NCBI GenBank assembly: GCA_001557505.1
Contig: LSAX01000006.1
Location: 3,534,001 to 3,598,000, forward strand
DNA from: Reticulascus tulasneorum
Taxonomy: Eukaryota; Ascomycota; Sordariomycetes; Glomerellales; Reticulascaceae
Length of the DNA: 64,000 bases
Reading direction: 5' to 3'
Shown here: piece after piece, positions 35,677-47,150 of the stretch
Layout: each line of letters opens with the position of its first letter
Position numbering within the stretch: position 1 is the first letter of the stretch
The notes under the pieces: generated by a model
Told to the model about the DNA's origin: nothing
Database searches by the model: none
What the model saw: only the letters and a program-made list of their open reading frames with translations
Position numbers and translations under genes: made by a program

Positions 35677-37926
35677 ATGCGTTGGCTATCCGTCACCCTG
35701 GGTGCTGCTGCACTCTTCACCTCTGGTATGCCAATTCCAATGTGCCTCGGCATTCTTCCATCATATCTAACACAAGCTAGCCTTCTGCCAGGATGAGATC
35801 ACCTCTTACTGCGACAGTGAAAGCCGATGCTTCTCTGCATATACCAACGATGGAGGCATCACATACGGCATTGCCCTTCCCAAGGGGGCTACCGCAGGTC
35901 AACCATTCGATACTATCATCCAGATTACTGCTCCCGTTACAGTCGGGTGGGCAGGCTTCGCCTGGGGAGGTGCCATGACCTACAACCCACTGACAATCGT
36001 GTGGCCCAATGGGAAAGACGTTTTTGTATCTTCAAGAATGGCGTTGTAAGTCATCCCGGGAGAATCTCTGCTCTGTTCAAGGCCGTGTTTCTAAACAAAA
36101 CGCAGTGGCTACTTCACCCCACCGTCATACGAGGATGCCGTGTACACTGTACTTCCGGGAACCACTGTAAACTCCACTCATTTTGTGGTCACTGCCCTCT
36201 GCAAAGGTTGCACATACTGGGCGCCGTTCGGAAGCGATCCTACTGTTTTAGACCCATCGGGCGAGAACTATCTGGCATATGCATGGTCTGGTGTTCCAGT
36301 GGACGATCCCGCGTCGAACGAGACCACCTTTGGTATCCACGACCGAGTCGGCCATTTCGTTCAGAACTGGGCAGACGCGCAACAGGCTGACTTCGGTGTC
36401 TGGGCGAGTGAAGGTGGAGGTGAGGGACCCATCGGCACCACGACTCAGACCACGCTGCTGACAACCACATTGACGTCGACGATGCATAGTACCACCACGC
36501 TGTTGACAACTGTTACCAGAACCGGAGCGCCGTCCTCCAGCGTAGCAACTTCTACTGCTTCTGCTGCTCCTGGCGTTCCCGCTCTCCCCCTGCCAAGTTC
36601 GTGCGCAGGAGTCAACGCATTTAGGACTGGGTTCGACGTCGCTGAGGGTTGGAAGGCAGTAAAAATCGCCGGATCTCTGACGGGCCCCCGAGGAGTAACA
36701 GTCGACACAGAGGGTAATATCCTACTAGTGCAGTCTGGTCTAGGCGTTACTATTCATACCATTGGAAGTAACGGTTGTATTTCTTCAACAAAGACTCTCA
36801 TAAGCAATCCTTCTCTGAATCATGGAATTGGCTTCACTCCCGATGGGAAGACCTTGTATGTCAGTTCCATGACCACCGCCTGGCAGTACAGTTACGATGC
36901 CAAGGCCCAGACAGTCTCCAACCAGGTAGTCGTGGTTAAAGGCATGGTGCAGGGCGGTCACCCCACTAGGGCCTTGATTGTCCCACCGGCAACGCCCAAT
37001 TTGCTGGTCATTCAATTAGGATCCTACTCTAATTTTGATATGGAGTCCTTAAATATGGCAACCGCGAGAGCAGTAGTCAAGGTCTTCGACATGAATAGTG
37101 TCCCATCTGGTGGATACACCTACACATCGGAAGGATGGTTTCTCGGCTACGGCCTTCGCAATGACGTTGCCCTAGTCACTGACGGCAACAACATGTATGA
37201 TCTACCCTCCCCTCTCCAAGTATATGCGGGATGCTGATGACCACGTTAGGGTGTGGAGTGTTGAGAATAGCGGCGACGACTTCACTCGGACTGCTGGCGG
37301 TGCGCCTATTGATATTCACATGGACAACCCTGCTGAGGAGTTGAACTTTCGTACGTGTTCGGCGCTCATTTGTTTGATGGTCAATTTACTAACGATGGCG
37401 TATAGTCGGTGACCCTTCCAAACCAAACGAGCAATGGTATGGATACCCCACGTGCTTCACGGTGTGGGAGCCCTCAGTCATCACGGATAAGACCTTCAAA
37501 GTCGGACAGCAGTTCGTTGTCGCCCCCAACTCAACCTTCAACGACGATACTTGCACTACCCGTGCTGTTCCACCTCGACTCTCCTTCCAGGCTCACAGTG
37601 CCCCCATAGACGCCAAGTTTGACAAGGACTATAAAAACATGTATATCACACTTCACGGTTCGTGGAACAGATCGCCAGCCACCGGCTTTAAGGTGGTTCA
37701 AGTCCCGTTCAAGAGGCTTGCCGATGGCAAGTATGACCCGGTTGCAACCCCAGATTCCAAAACTGGGTATAATGATATATTCTGGAGCACCAATGTTGGA
37801 AGCTGCAGTGGTACCACTTGCTTCAGACCATCGGGCATTGCATGGGATAAGGCTTATTCGCGCTTGTTTGTTGCAAGTGATAACACCAGGGAAGGGGAGT
37901 TGTTTATCCTCGCCAAGACTTCCTAA
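35677..37926 (+). CDS. Secreted AA8-AA12 haem/PQQ-dependent sugar dehydrogenase
   Basis: Five exons (35677-35725, 35781-36045, 36106-37194, 37250-37350, 37406-37926) give 674 residues. A signal peptide (about 1-19, ...TSAFC) leads into an AA8 cytochrome domain like that of cellobiose dehydrogenase (about 20-208). In it M82 (GGAMTYN) and H183 or H188 are candidate axial haem ligands. A Thr/Ser-rich linker (about 211-265) connects to an AA12 beta-propeller of the L-sorbosone/pyranose dehydrogenase type (about 270-674), with repeats such as SLTGPRGVTVDTEGN and FRPSGIAWD. The basidiomycete pyranose dehydrogenase CcPDH has this order plus a CBM1; no CBM1 is present here. The likely role is oxidation of sugars outside the cell with electron transfer through haem to partners such as lytic polysaccharide monooxygenases (family knowledge; substrate unknown). 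Confidence 0.9.
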
Positions 37927-38113
37927 GGTTAGCCAACTAAACAGACTTGCTGCTGTTTCTACTGGGCAAGGTGGTTTGCCTATCTGAATCTAGAAACCCC
38001 ATGTCATTGAACGTGTTTTGCACGATCACGGTAGATTCGGGGGATAGTAGATATTTGGTCTAGCATTAGACACTAATGGATACAGAACACGGGAAATTTT
38101 ACATAAAACATAA

Positions 38114-40076
38114 TTACACAAGAAGTAAATCCAGCAGATCTTCCTCGACGTCGTTCCACGAGCAGGATTGACTTTGTGTAAGCATACCAGACCTCAAGAA
38201 CGGAATCTCGAGACCAATCAGCTGGTCTGTATCCGCATCTCGCACGTAGACTATGCGGTCGATTGGTTCAGAGCCGTAATATAACCAATCGCTCAAGGTC
38301 CAGGCAGAACAGTCTCGAGACCCTAAGTCTTTCCCAGGCAAATCGGAAGAATTTCCGTATATCACTTCTGGCCAAAGTCGCCACGACTCGCGGGCAACTC
38401 GTCTCCCCTCGAAAGTTCCAATGGCAATGTCTTCCGTAGGGAAGATTCGGAATGGCGACCGAATTTGAGCCAGTGAAGCACCAACTGTCATTGACCAGAT
38501 GTCACGGATCGCAGCCATGATGTCTGATTCGCCACGGTAAAGTGAGCCAATCAGCAGAGAGTCAACGTCCTGTATAATGGTAACGTTGGTACAAGTACCA
38601 ATATCGAAACAGCCATTGGTGAATGTGCCTGAAAGTCCTACTGCCTGCTCACGGGCCGCGGAGTCTACCGCAGGCACAATGGTCGACAACATCGCATCAT
38701 AAATATAGGGGAGAGCCGTCATATCACCCGCACTAAGAAGAACCACCGCAACACCATACTCGTCAATAATGGCTATTTGGCTTCGATATCCGTATGCGCC
38801 TCCAGATTTGGCATGTAGAGTAACTGTGTGGGGATGGTCCGGTGTTAGGTTTGGGGGGCGGTAGATTTCCCAAGGCATGCCCACGAAGGAGTACTGCGAC
38901 CCGGCAAAGGACTGCGGCTTCAGCCATTCGCGGGTTTGAGTGGCTGTTTGAAAGAGATTTCGTGAGAGGATGCTGTGCATCAGGACAGATAGATCTGACA
39001 AGGATGATACTAGCCCTCCGCTACTATACTGGTGGTCAGTGATGAAGCCACTGGGAGTAGGGGCCAGGAGAGAGCTCACGGAGTGTTGATTCCATAGTCA
39101 CTTCCCCAAGTACTTCCGACGGGTGGAACGACCGCGTTGGCTGTATCTCCGGGGCTGGGGAATGTGTTTTGGAGGGCCAGAGGCCGGCTAACGTACTCGC
39201 GAACGAGTTCAGTATAATTCTTTCCAGTTACTTTCTCCACAGCCAGGATAAAGACCGTGAATGCCAGATTCGAGTAAGCGGGGCGCTCCATTGGAGAAAC
39301 TATGGGATACGTGTGTAGTATTCCATCAAGCAGTTCTTTCGAAGCTGTCAGCAAGCGGTCTTCCCGCCCTCAATAGTCTAGTGTTGAGCTCACGTTCCTT
39401 GCTGCAAGCGTTGTTGAGCCCCGCAATGCCGCACGGCGCATATTCATCTTGCCCGATATAAGGAAGGCCGAGTGACTCGAAGTAATCCTTTAGATAGTAG
39501 TATTCTGAAAATCCATCTATGCAAATCAATCAATACTCTGGCGAAGTAAATATAGAATGGGAGCAGGCACGGACAATTAGATGGCGTCCCAGCGAGTGCT
39601 GATCCCAAGGCACGTAAGGACACTTCGGTCCACGAAATGAGAGACAGAGAATTGTCCAACTCCGGGAGGAATTTGGTTATTGGCTGGTCAATATCGATGC
39701 CACTTTTGAGCAAGATGAGATTTGAGATAACCTTGGTAACTGAGCCAATCAAGAACTGCGAATGTCGATTGACATGTCTGGTGCCATTGATATTCCCTTC
39801 AGCGAGATGATGGTATTCCCACAGAGGAGTTGACGCATCCTGTTGATCTAGGGAAACGATGGCTAGGGAGAATGAGGTGTTTTCCACTGCCCAGCCTGCG
39901 GTTATATTTCCAGCCAGAGCGTAGTCAAGGCTATTGGCAAGACTTTCTGCTGCGTTGTTGAATACTGGCGACTCGGAGAGAGAGGATGGCCGAGGAACTA
40001 CCGGCCCATCCGGACGACAGTCTAATACGGCGAGAAGCAGTGACGGAAGAAACATGACGAGAATGATGAACCGCAT
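38114..40076 (-). CDS. Secreted serine beta-lactamase-fold hydrolase (class C / esterase-like)
   Basis: Four exons on the minus strand (40076-39575, 39516-39394, 39344-39080, 39023-38114) give 599 residues. A signal peptide covers about 1-20. The serine beta-lactamase/penicillin-binding fold is marked by S112-x-x-K115 (GSVTKV), Y-x-N (PAYSNLAF, where the Tyr acts as general base) and a KTG-equivalent HAKSGG. The sequence between them (NYGFSEYYYLKDYFESLGLP) is typical of the fungal 'beta-lactamase-related' proteins. A C-terminal extension of about 200 residues follows the catalytic domain. Characterised fungal relatives are esterases, transesterases or thioesterases, so true beta-lactam hydrolysis should not be assumed. 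The first donor (GTCCGT at 39574) is non-canonical in its later bases but is the only one that keeps the frame. It is convergent with the AA8-AA12 gene, 187 bp apart. Confidence 0.88.
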
Positions 40077-41151
40077 TGTTGCAAATTAACCCAAATACCA
40101 CAAGTTATGATTTCCTATTACACTTAATGTGAAGCCAGTAATTGCTGTGGTTTCTAGCACTTGAACTCTTTCCAGGTCCAACAAGAAGACGTCCAGACTA
40201 TATAGTAACGACTGGTTCAGACTTTAGGACCCTGATTTCGAGTCAAAAGGTCAAGCAGCTGACCACAGCTCACTAGCTACTTCACGCTGCGTAAGACATG
40301 GGTACGAGCGATCCGACAGAAACAGGGCCTGCTGGGAAGACATTCTGGTAGTAGATCTACCGAAAGACTTCTGGGCAAGGGAGCCCGACATGTTGTAGCA
40401 GGCTGGAGTTGAAATAGGTTGACGACGCTAGGAGGTTCCGAGGACGGGATCATACTGCGCCTGCATGAGCGAGTAATACGATGTCAGTGATGGCACCAAT
40501 GAGGAAGATGAGGCTCTGCACCATTTAATCTTGAAGGGGGGCTTGGAGACGGGAGTGGACTGGTGGTGGTGGGGGTGGCGGGGTAATCAGCTTGTCGTCC
40601 TTGGAGTGATCTGCACAGCTCAGAGCAAACCCGAAATACGATCGCGACACAGATTCCGCCCATCTGGCTAGCTACCTTATTAGTTCTGCAGAGGCACTTA
40701 ATTATCTGGCTAGGCACCGGGTAGATACATAGTATTTATGTACATCCTGCACAGCTCCCAAATACATGAACCTACCAGACAACTAGATGAAGCCGGATCT
40801 TGGCTACATATTTAATTGCACAGCAAGTACCTCTAATCATCTCAGTCCGTGCAACTTAATCAATGGCCTACCTAGGTAGCTAAGGTACCTTAGGCAGGAC
40901 GCATCATGGATGTACCTTTCGTTCCGCCGGCGACTTGTTACAGTGGGTGAGGCCCTGTAACGGGAGAATCACGTCCATTGATTGGAACACAAGCCCCCCC
41001 CCCCTGCAGTGGGCTACGTAATTACTACCTTAGAAGCTACTTACCACCCGAGCATCAGCTCCCCGAAACCAGTGACAGCAGGGACTCGTCGTCATTCAAA
41101 CAAATTTGGCAGCTTCCCTCCCGTCACCACAATCCCCACCAAGACACTTCG
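40077..41151. promoter_or_regulatory. Divergent promoter region of the beta-lactamase-like and ARP6 genes
   Basis: About 1.1 kb between divergent genes, with no coding sequence seen. It contains a perfect 12-bp palindrome (40868-40879), a TAAGGTACCTTA palindrome nearby (40882-40893 region) and a run of eleven C (40994-41004). A C/A-rich leader precedes the ARP6 start codon. Confidence 0.5.
40868..40879. promoter_or_regulatory. Perfect 12-bp palindrome CTACCTAGGTAG
   Basis: This palindrome lies 273 bp upstream of the ARP6 start. The identical 12-mer recurs at 47047-47058 upstream of the F-box gene, and a variant with the same ten-base core is at 46338-46349. A binding site for a dimeric protein is possible; the motif may also be a common low-complexity element of this genome. 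Confidence 0.5.
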
Positions 41152-42550
41152 ATGGCTGGTGGTCGAAAATCTAAGGCTACGGCGCCTGCTGGTCCTTCGA
41201 GAACTCTTGTTCTTGACAATGGAGCGTACACATTGAAAGCCGGCTTCGTTTCTGATAGCCACACCGACGACCCTCGTATCATACCTAACTGTATCGCAAG
41301 GGACCGGACTAAGAAACTCTACGTCGCGTCAGACCTCGAGAAATGCCGGGATTTCGGGGAGGTCCAATTCCGCCGTCCTATGGACAAGGGCTTCATCGTC
41401 AACTGGGAGGCGCAAAAAGAAATATGGGATCACGAGTTCTTCGACGACAAGGCGCCACAGAAGTGCGATCCAACAGAGACGCGACTTCTTCTGGCCGAGC
41501 AATCCAACTCTCTCCCCGTCCTGCAATCGAACTGCGATCAGATTGTGTTTGAGGAATATCAGTTTGCCAGCTACTACAGGGGAGCAGGTATTTTCTTTGT
41601 CTCTCGAAGATGCTCGAGGAGTCTTGGCTCACCATTGGGATGCAAACACAGGTTCGACATTCAATGCTTATCACGACATCCAAGGCATATTTCAAACCCC
41701 TAGAGACCCAGATACCGTTGCCCCTCTCCCTGCCGAGATCATCCTTGTCATTGACTCCGGCTACTCCCATACGACCGTTACTCCACTACTGCGAGGCAAA
41801 CCGCTACACTCTGCCATTCGCAGACTTGACGTAGGTGGGAAGCTTATGACCAACTACCTTACTCGCCTGTTATCTCTACGCCACTACGACATGCGTAACG
41901 ACACATACATTGTCAACGAAATCAAGGAGTCGGCTTGCTATGTTTCCCTGGAGTTCAACGCCGACTTGGAGAAGTCGTGGAAAGGAACAAGTGGGGAGAA
42001 AAGAGAATCATACGCGACGGGCGGGGGCATTGCGAAAGACTACGTGCTACCAGACTTCCATACGCGCTCGAAAGGAATCGTACGCGACTACGATCCAGCG
42101 ATGCACACGAAATCCAAGAAACTTGCCGACTCCAACGAAGACATCTTGACTCTGAGGAACGAACGCTTTACTGTTCCGGAACTCCTCTTCAATCCTTCGG
42201 ATATCGGCCTTCGCCAGTCCGGGGTCGCTGACTTGGTCACACAAACTCTAGCGGAGCTTCCGTTTGGCTTGTGGCCTGGTATGTTGGCAAATATCGTGGT
42301 CGTCGGTGGGAATGCGCTGTTCGAAAATTTTCTACTTCGATTACAAAGAGAGATCACACAACGTGTACCCGATGACTGCATTGTCAGAGTCGCACGCCCC
42401 GCGGACCCGATCACCAATACATGGCTGGGTGGCGCGAATCTGGCTAAACATGGCGACATCGCCAAAATGTGTGTCACGAAGCAAGAATACGATGAATATG
42501 GCGCTGCTTGGGTTGCCCGGAGGTTTAGTTCCGGTCTGGCTGTCAAATAG
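41152..42550 (+). CDS. ARP6: Actin-related protein 6 (SWR1 chromatin-remodelling subunit)
   Basis: Arp6 is a nuclear actin-like subunit of the SWR1 complex, which exchanges H2A for H2A.Z. Two exons (41152-41587 and 41652-42550) give 444 residues, the normal length. Recognisable segments are LVLDNGAYTLKAGF (actin phosphate-1 loop region), DPRIIPNCIARD, IVFEEYQFASYYR, IILVIDSGYSHTTVTP (phosphate-2), AIRRLDVGGKLMTNYLTRLLSLRHYDM, and VVVGGNALFENF with WLGGANLAK near the C-terminus. The 64-nt intron falls between YYRGAG and STFNAYHDIQ, restoring a region that is otherwise frame-shifted. The start is the ATG at 41152 after a C/A-rich leader; the frame is open further upstream, but without conserved sequence. 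Confidence 0.95.
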
Positions 42551-43550
42551 ACACCGCTGTTCTATCTTTGAAAGCTCAGTCCCGAGTTCGGTTCCTCGGT
42601 CCCAGTCATAACGCGGAAGCAAGCTACGATCATTCGACATAGCATGTTCGTTGTCATATTCAACCACGTCCCAACCTCGAATCTCAAACCCCAGCTGCAG
42701 CCAGGACTTGTTATGGAAGCAAGCATGTTCAATCATCTTGCCTGATAGACATGCTTGTCAAGTTCATGACAAACGAAGCCGAAAAATGAAGCCGTGCATC
42801 GCGCCTATCAGGTAAGACCCATATTCGTAGCCTTTCCAACCCTCGATCTCCTCGCAGCTGGTGGCTATTTGTTATGTCCCTTGCACTAATCGTCCCTCAA
42901 ATAAGACTTTATTGATCTGTTCAGTCATGGACCTGCTAGGGGCATTATTTCAATGGCTCTATTTACTTTGCGGGACCGTTGGTATCTCCAGTCCCCAACA
43001 CTCCAACAACCCAACACATGCCACGCAGACGTCACCTTTGAATACCCATGGACACTGTAACACCGAAGGCAACGAGAAACGCCGGACGATCCATCAGCAA
43101 TGCTTTGTGTACGCGAGTTTGACAGGTCAAACGCCGATATCAAAGTGTCGTTCTAGAAGTCTGTCAAAGGGCTAGTAACGCGAAAGGCTCAGGTTTTCAG
43201 TCAAGGCGGCTGCTCGTTTACATGATCGTGCTATTGGTAAATTTGTGGGATTGGAATCGACGACCTGAGTGTGCCAGGATTTATGGTTCCACTTGAGGAC
43301 GGGATATCATGAAGAAACTAAACAGGGCTGATATCCTAAAACATGCGGTTTGCATTTCCCGCGACTACCTCACCTTAGTAGGGAAACATCACACCAGCAG
43401 GACGCAAAATGTGTGAGCCAGTGTTCACAAAGATGCCGCTGGAACCGACAGATCCAAAAACGTCAGATCCGAGGGTATTGTCGCATTCGATTGAAAAACT
43501 GGATCTAGATACTGAAAGAGTCTATGAGAACCGCCAACGCCGCTTGCCCT
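42551..43550. other. Intergenic between convergent genes, no gene seen
   Basis: One kilobase separates the ARP6 and UFD1-like stop codons. Short open frames (for example 42861-43175) show no known domain. A plus-strand frame at 43409-43999 runs antisense into the UFD1-like gene and is regarded as its shadow. Confidence 0.5.
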
Positions 43551-45833
43551 TTACTTTGTCGGAGCCCAGTTGTGTAACCACTCTCGGGCTTTGTCAAGAT
43601 CTCCAGATCCTGCCTCACAGCCCGCGATGCACCATGCCAGGTCCCATATGTGTTCTGATGCAATCATTTCTGCTAGCTTCCTCCTTCGATGACTGCCTTC
43701 ATCGACGCAAAAATAAAACCCCGCCTTTGGATTTGATGCAGCTTCCAAGAGAGGTTTCACGAGTGGTAAAGCGGCTTGCGCACTTGCCCCTCTGGCCTCG
43801 ATGCCCATGTTGGCTCTTCCGGTTCTGCACCACTCGTTGGCACACCATTTCTTGCCGCATCCAGTCATCATCTGGCCGAGGTATCGTCTTTCTATGCGTC
43901 GTCGAAGCGCCTTACCTTCTGGGTCATGCATGCTCACGTATAGTGGCCCAAAGCAGAGCGAGCATAGGCCAAGATCATTTCCCGGCCCTTGTCCCATAGC
44001 TGTTCCTGCTCCCACAGCACCACGCGTGCCGACCCCATGCAACGTTCTGCCGCAGTTGATATTGCCGCATATTTCAGGTTTTATCCGCGATGCCTTGTCC
44101 AGTTCATGGTGCTTCAGATGAGCGCCCATGTCGCGCATGCGAATGATCTTGTCGCAAAGATGGCATTCGGTTGTCCGGGCTCCATCGGCGAGTTCGTGAG
44201 CCGTTAGACCTGTGAGTAACGTTTCCGCTGAAGGGTTCAGCGGATCCCCTTCCTGCGGAACTTCCAAGTGACAAAACTGGCAAAGAATGAGTTTGCCAGG
44301 GCATACACTGGTACGATGTAGTGCCAGATCTATGAGCGAGTGGGCAACGAAGTCACACGACGGACATCCGTGTTCGGTATGGAAGATGATGTCGTGTTTC
44401 CTTTTCCCAGAGGGTGAATCGCCAAATGCGTCATCAAAGTCGCAATGCCAGTGTGATTGCCATTCTTGTGACCCCTTTTTGAAGACGCTACGGCACTTTG
44501 GACAGAGAATGTTGTTCCGTAAGCAGAAATTCTGGTGTAATACCATTGTCCGTTTTGGTACCCATTGCAGACAGTTGTTACATTGTTCGTCTTCTGGTGA
44601 TCTGCTTTCTGCACTGGCCGAATCGAGTTGCACGTTCATCGAGCTGGTAAGGGCTATGGATCTTGCCCTGAGAGTGAATGATATAGGTATTGGGCTCCCT
44701 GGAAGTGAAGATGTCGGCCCGTATCCGCTGATTGATACCATTAAGGATTCGGCTCCCTCAAGGGCTGTATTAGTGGGTTGAATCGAGATGGTTTTGCTTC
44801 CGTTTTGCCCGTTGGAAAAGTCCCCGAACACATGCTCGGTGTCTCGAGGCAAAGCACGCTGTCGGGTCGACTTCGGACTGACGAAGAGATCTACCAGTTC
44901 GGGTTGCTGAAGCCCGGAAATTTCGATCGTGGCGGGGTTGGATCGATCCCAAGAGGGCAATTCATAGTCGACGTACTCGCCCGGCAGAACCTGGCCTTCA
45001 ACGTTTGTCCATATATCAATTTCCCCTCCTCTTGAACTACCGTTCGTGCTACCCGGTTGTGCTTTGGCCATCAGCTGCCTCAAGGTCTCCCGTGCCTGTT
45101 CCTCATTAAGGGCTTCGATATCGACCTCCAAGTCGGTGTCGACCACGCATATACCGTCGCCTTCAGGCTCAAACTTGTCGACCAAGAACCTGAACTGTTC
45201 GCCTTTTACTCCCCGCACGGACAGTACCGTATCCCGTGTTAGAGTCGTGAAGCTTTCGCGAAGCTGTCGCTCCAATAATGATTTCCAATCATCAGGATTG
45301 TAGCCCGCCTCAAGAGGTCGCAGGCGCACATATGTACCCTTAGGAAGCTGGTCCGCGTGGACGGTTATTCGAATAAAGTAGGGATGATCGTCTGAAGCAA
45401 GATCGATTGGTTCTGTGCCCGACCCCTCGCTGCTGAAATCCGACGTTTCTATTCCGAGTGCTTCCATAAGGAAAGGTCCCAGTGCAATTTCCCCCTCTTC
45501 AGCGGAAAATTCGCGGATACCAGCATGCACCACTTTGCCATTCTTCGGATTGACCAGACGGAACATCAGTGGATTTGGTAGTTGTTGGGAGGTCTCTCGA
45601 TATAGACTAGCATTTTGACGTCCAGAAGCGACGGAATACGGGTTGAAAGGATCAAAAGCGGTGAATGTGGCAGCAGATGAGACTTGGCTTGTCGTGGAAG
45701 CGGCAAGCAGCTGTTCAAGGGCCGATTGAGGAAGAAGGATCTTGTCGCCACGCAGGTCTTTCGGTGTGCTTCTGGACGGGGGCACCACCGAAAAAGATTC
45801 AGACCAGCTGATCGAAGGCGCTGCTTCGTCCAT
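43551..45833 (-). CDS. UFD1-domain protein with C-terminal zinc-finger region
   Basis: A single exon of 760 residues. The N-terminal half resembles the Ufd1 substrate-recognition fold (about residues 90-260): PLMFRLVNPKNGKVVHAGIREF followed by EEGEIALGPFLMEALG, matching the double-psi barrel of Ufd1, the ubiquitin-binding cofactor of Cdc48/p97. After a disordered linker (about 260-430) comes a cysteine/histidine-rich half with several CxxC pairs: CNNCLQWVPKR...HQNFC, CPKC, CPSC, CQFC and CHLC...H, resembling TRAF/XAF1-type zinc fingers. A conserved C-terminal block follows with CGNINCGR, LCSLCF, WCANEWC and a final DLAWCIAGC. It is not the canonical Ufd1 (about 360-400 residues) but a separate fungal protein family. 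A role in ubiquitin-dependent turnover is inferred from the N-terminal fold. I do not know a standard gene name. Confidence 0.85.
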   Translation of the reverse strand: MDEAAPSISWSESFSVVPPSRSTPKDLRGDKILLPQSALEQLLAASTTSQVSSAATFTAFDPFNPYSVASGRQNASLYRETSQQLPNPLMFRLVNPKNGKVVHAGIREFSAEEGEIALGPFLMEALGIETSDFSSEGSGTEPIDLASDDHPYFIRITVHADQLPKGTYVRLRPLEAGYNPDDWKSLLERQLRESFTTLTRDTVLSVRGVKGEQFRFLVDKFEPEGDGICVVDTDLEVDIEALNEEQARETLRQLMAKAQPGSTNGSSRGGEIDIWTNVEGQVLPGEYVDYELPSWDRSNPATIEISGLQQPELVDLFVSPKSTRQRALPRDTEHVFGDFSNGQNGSKTISIQPTNTALEGAESLMVSISGYGPTSSLPGSPIPISFTLRARSIALTSSMNVQLDSASAESRSPEDEQCNNCLQWVPKRTMVLHQNFCLRNNILCPKCRSVFKKGSQEWQSHWHCDFDDAFGDSPSGKRKHDIIFHTEHGCPSCDFVAHSLIDLALHRTSVCPGKLILCQFCHLEVPQEGDPLNPSAETLLTGLTAHELADGARTTECHLCDKIIRMRDMGAHLKHHELDKASRIKPEICGNINCGRTLHGVGTRGAVGAGTAMGQGPGNDLGLCSLCFGPLYVSMHDPEGKALRRRIERRYLGQMMTGCGKKWCANEWCRTGRANMGIEARGASAQAALPLVKPLLEAASNPKAGFYFCVDEGSHRRRKLAEMIASEHIWDLAWCIAGCEAGSGDLDKAREWLHNWAPTK

Positions 45834-46337
45834 TTTGTTGCGCAGATCGTGAGGAGGTTAGGGAGAGTGTGGAGGAGGGTGTTGTCAACGTCAAGCAGGT
45901 CTCAGTGTTGGTTCCGTCGGCCGTCCTGGTGGTAGAGGAGGACAACCAAGGTGCTTGTTCTTAGAGAACATAATCGATACTATGACGACAAAAGAGCCTT
46001 CAGACCGCGAGGCGGTAGCGAAATACTAATAGGAGGAGGTCGAACGCGTGGAAATCAAGAGCATAAGAAATGGATGATGATTCAGCGAATTGCCGGTTCT
46101 TCGCGATTCCACCGAGCCGTTCCCACAAGGTATGCTCAGCCTCAAGGCAGCCATACCTGGGTAATAATTAACGCCACACTTCTAATCGCGTCACAAGCAA
46201 CCCCACAATTCGCAATTGGATGAAAGGTACCACGCGGTCGGCACTCTCCTATGTAATTACATAATTAGTACCTACGCAAGCTAGTTACTACAGTACTGTG
46301 TAGGGACTACCTTACGTACAGTAAGTAGGTTGCCTAG

Positions 46338-46349
46338 ATACCTAGGTAT
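46338..46349. promoter_or_regulatory. Palindrome ATACCTAGGTAT
   Basis: A perfect 12-bp palindrome with the same TACCTAGGTA core as the two CTACCTAGGTAG copies at 40868 and 47047. It lies in the divergent promoter between the UFD1-like and F-box-like genes. Confidence 0.45.
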
Positions 46350-47046
46350 TAGACTAATGGCAAGGTAGGCATTTGCTCTTCCTTCGGCTTCGTATTCCTG
46401 ACGGCTTACTCCACCCCTTTTCTGTCTGATAGACAGTATTGATACCAACCTATGCACGCACCCTCTAGAGAAAGAAGGGACAAAGCTCCAGGAAAGTGGG
46501 CAGCGGAAGTCCGTACGAAGTGAGTAGTTGAAGAGGGGCTCACGGAGCGCCTTACCGAAACATGCCCAGGATTCGGGGTTGGTTGGGGGTGGCGGGACAT
46601 CCAATGGCCAACAAGACCCCCACAGGTGTGGGCATGACTGGAGCAGGAAGCTTGGGGAAAGCTACGATAAGATAAAGGAAGAAAACGCTCAAGGCCCAGA
46701 AGAGCCCCGAGGAAACATTTAGCGGTAAGAGCGTCTATTTTGGTCATGTAACATTTTCAACACAACCCCCAAACCGCGACAGTCTTTCATTGGAGCTTGG
46801 TCCTGCTTTCTATGTGAATATTTCCGCGCAACTCGCCCCGGCCCCTTTCAACGCTTGGAGTGCTGCACAATCAGGCTCTCTGACCCGCGTGGGCCAGTCT
46901 AGCCTGACCTGCTGCGTCGCATCCTGTCCCGCGGCTGCCTGCCTCCAACTACACGGTTCGTCCGCGCTGCCTTGATAGAACTCACGAGTACGCTGCATAC
47001 ACACACCCTCTCTGCAAATATTTGTGGCCGTCTCTAACTCCTTACC

Positions 47047-47058
47047 CTACCTAGGTAG
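47047..47058. promoter_or_regulatory. Perfect 12-bp palindrome CTACCTAGGTAG
   Basis: Identical to the palindrome at 40868-40879 and placed 144 bp upstream of the F-box-like start codon. Confidence 0.5.
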
Positions 47059-47150
47059 TACAGTCCAACAAGATCACGATCAAGCTCTCTATTCTTTTGC
47101 TTCACCCACCCTCCAGCTCGATCGCTGTCCTCCGTCGGCCATCGCCCTCT

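Noticed and set aside
38114..40076. Calling the beta-lactamase-fold gene an antibiotic-resistance gene
   Set aside because: The motifs define a broad serine hydrolase fold; known fungal relatives are mostly esterases, and nothing in the context points to beta-lactam resistance.
43240..43270. TCGATTCCAATCC on the minus strand suggesting a tRNA T-arm
   Set aside because: The five-base stems do not pair and there is no B-box consensus spacing to an A box.
43409..43999. 196-codon plus-strand frame near the end of the UFD1-like gene
   Set aside because: It overlaps the conserved cysteine-rich C-terminus of the minus-strand gene and begins in unconserved flank.
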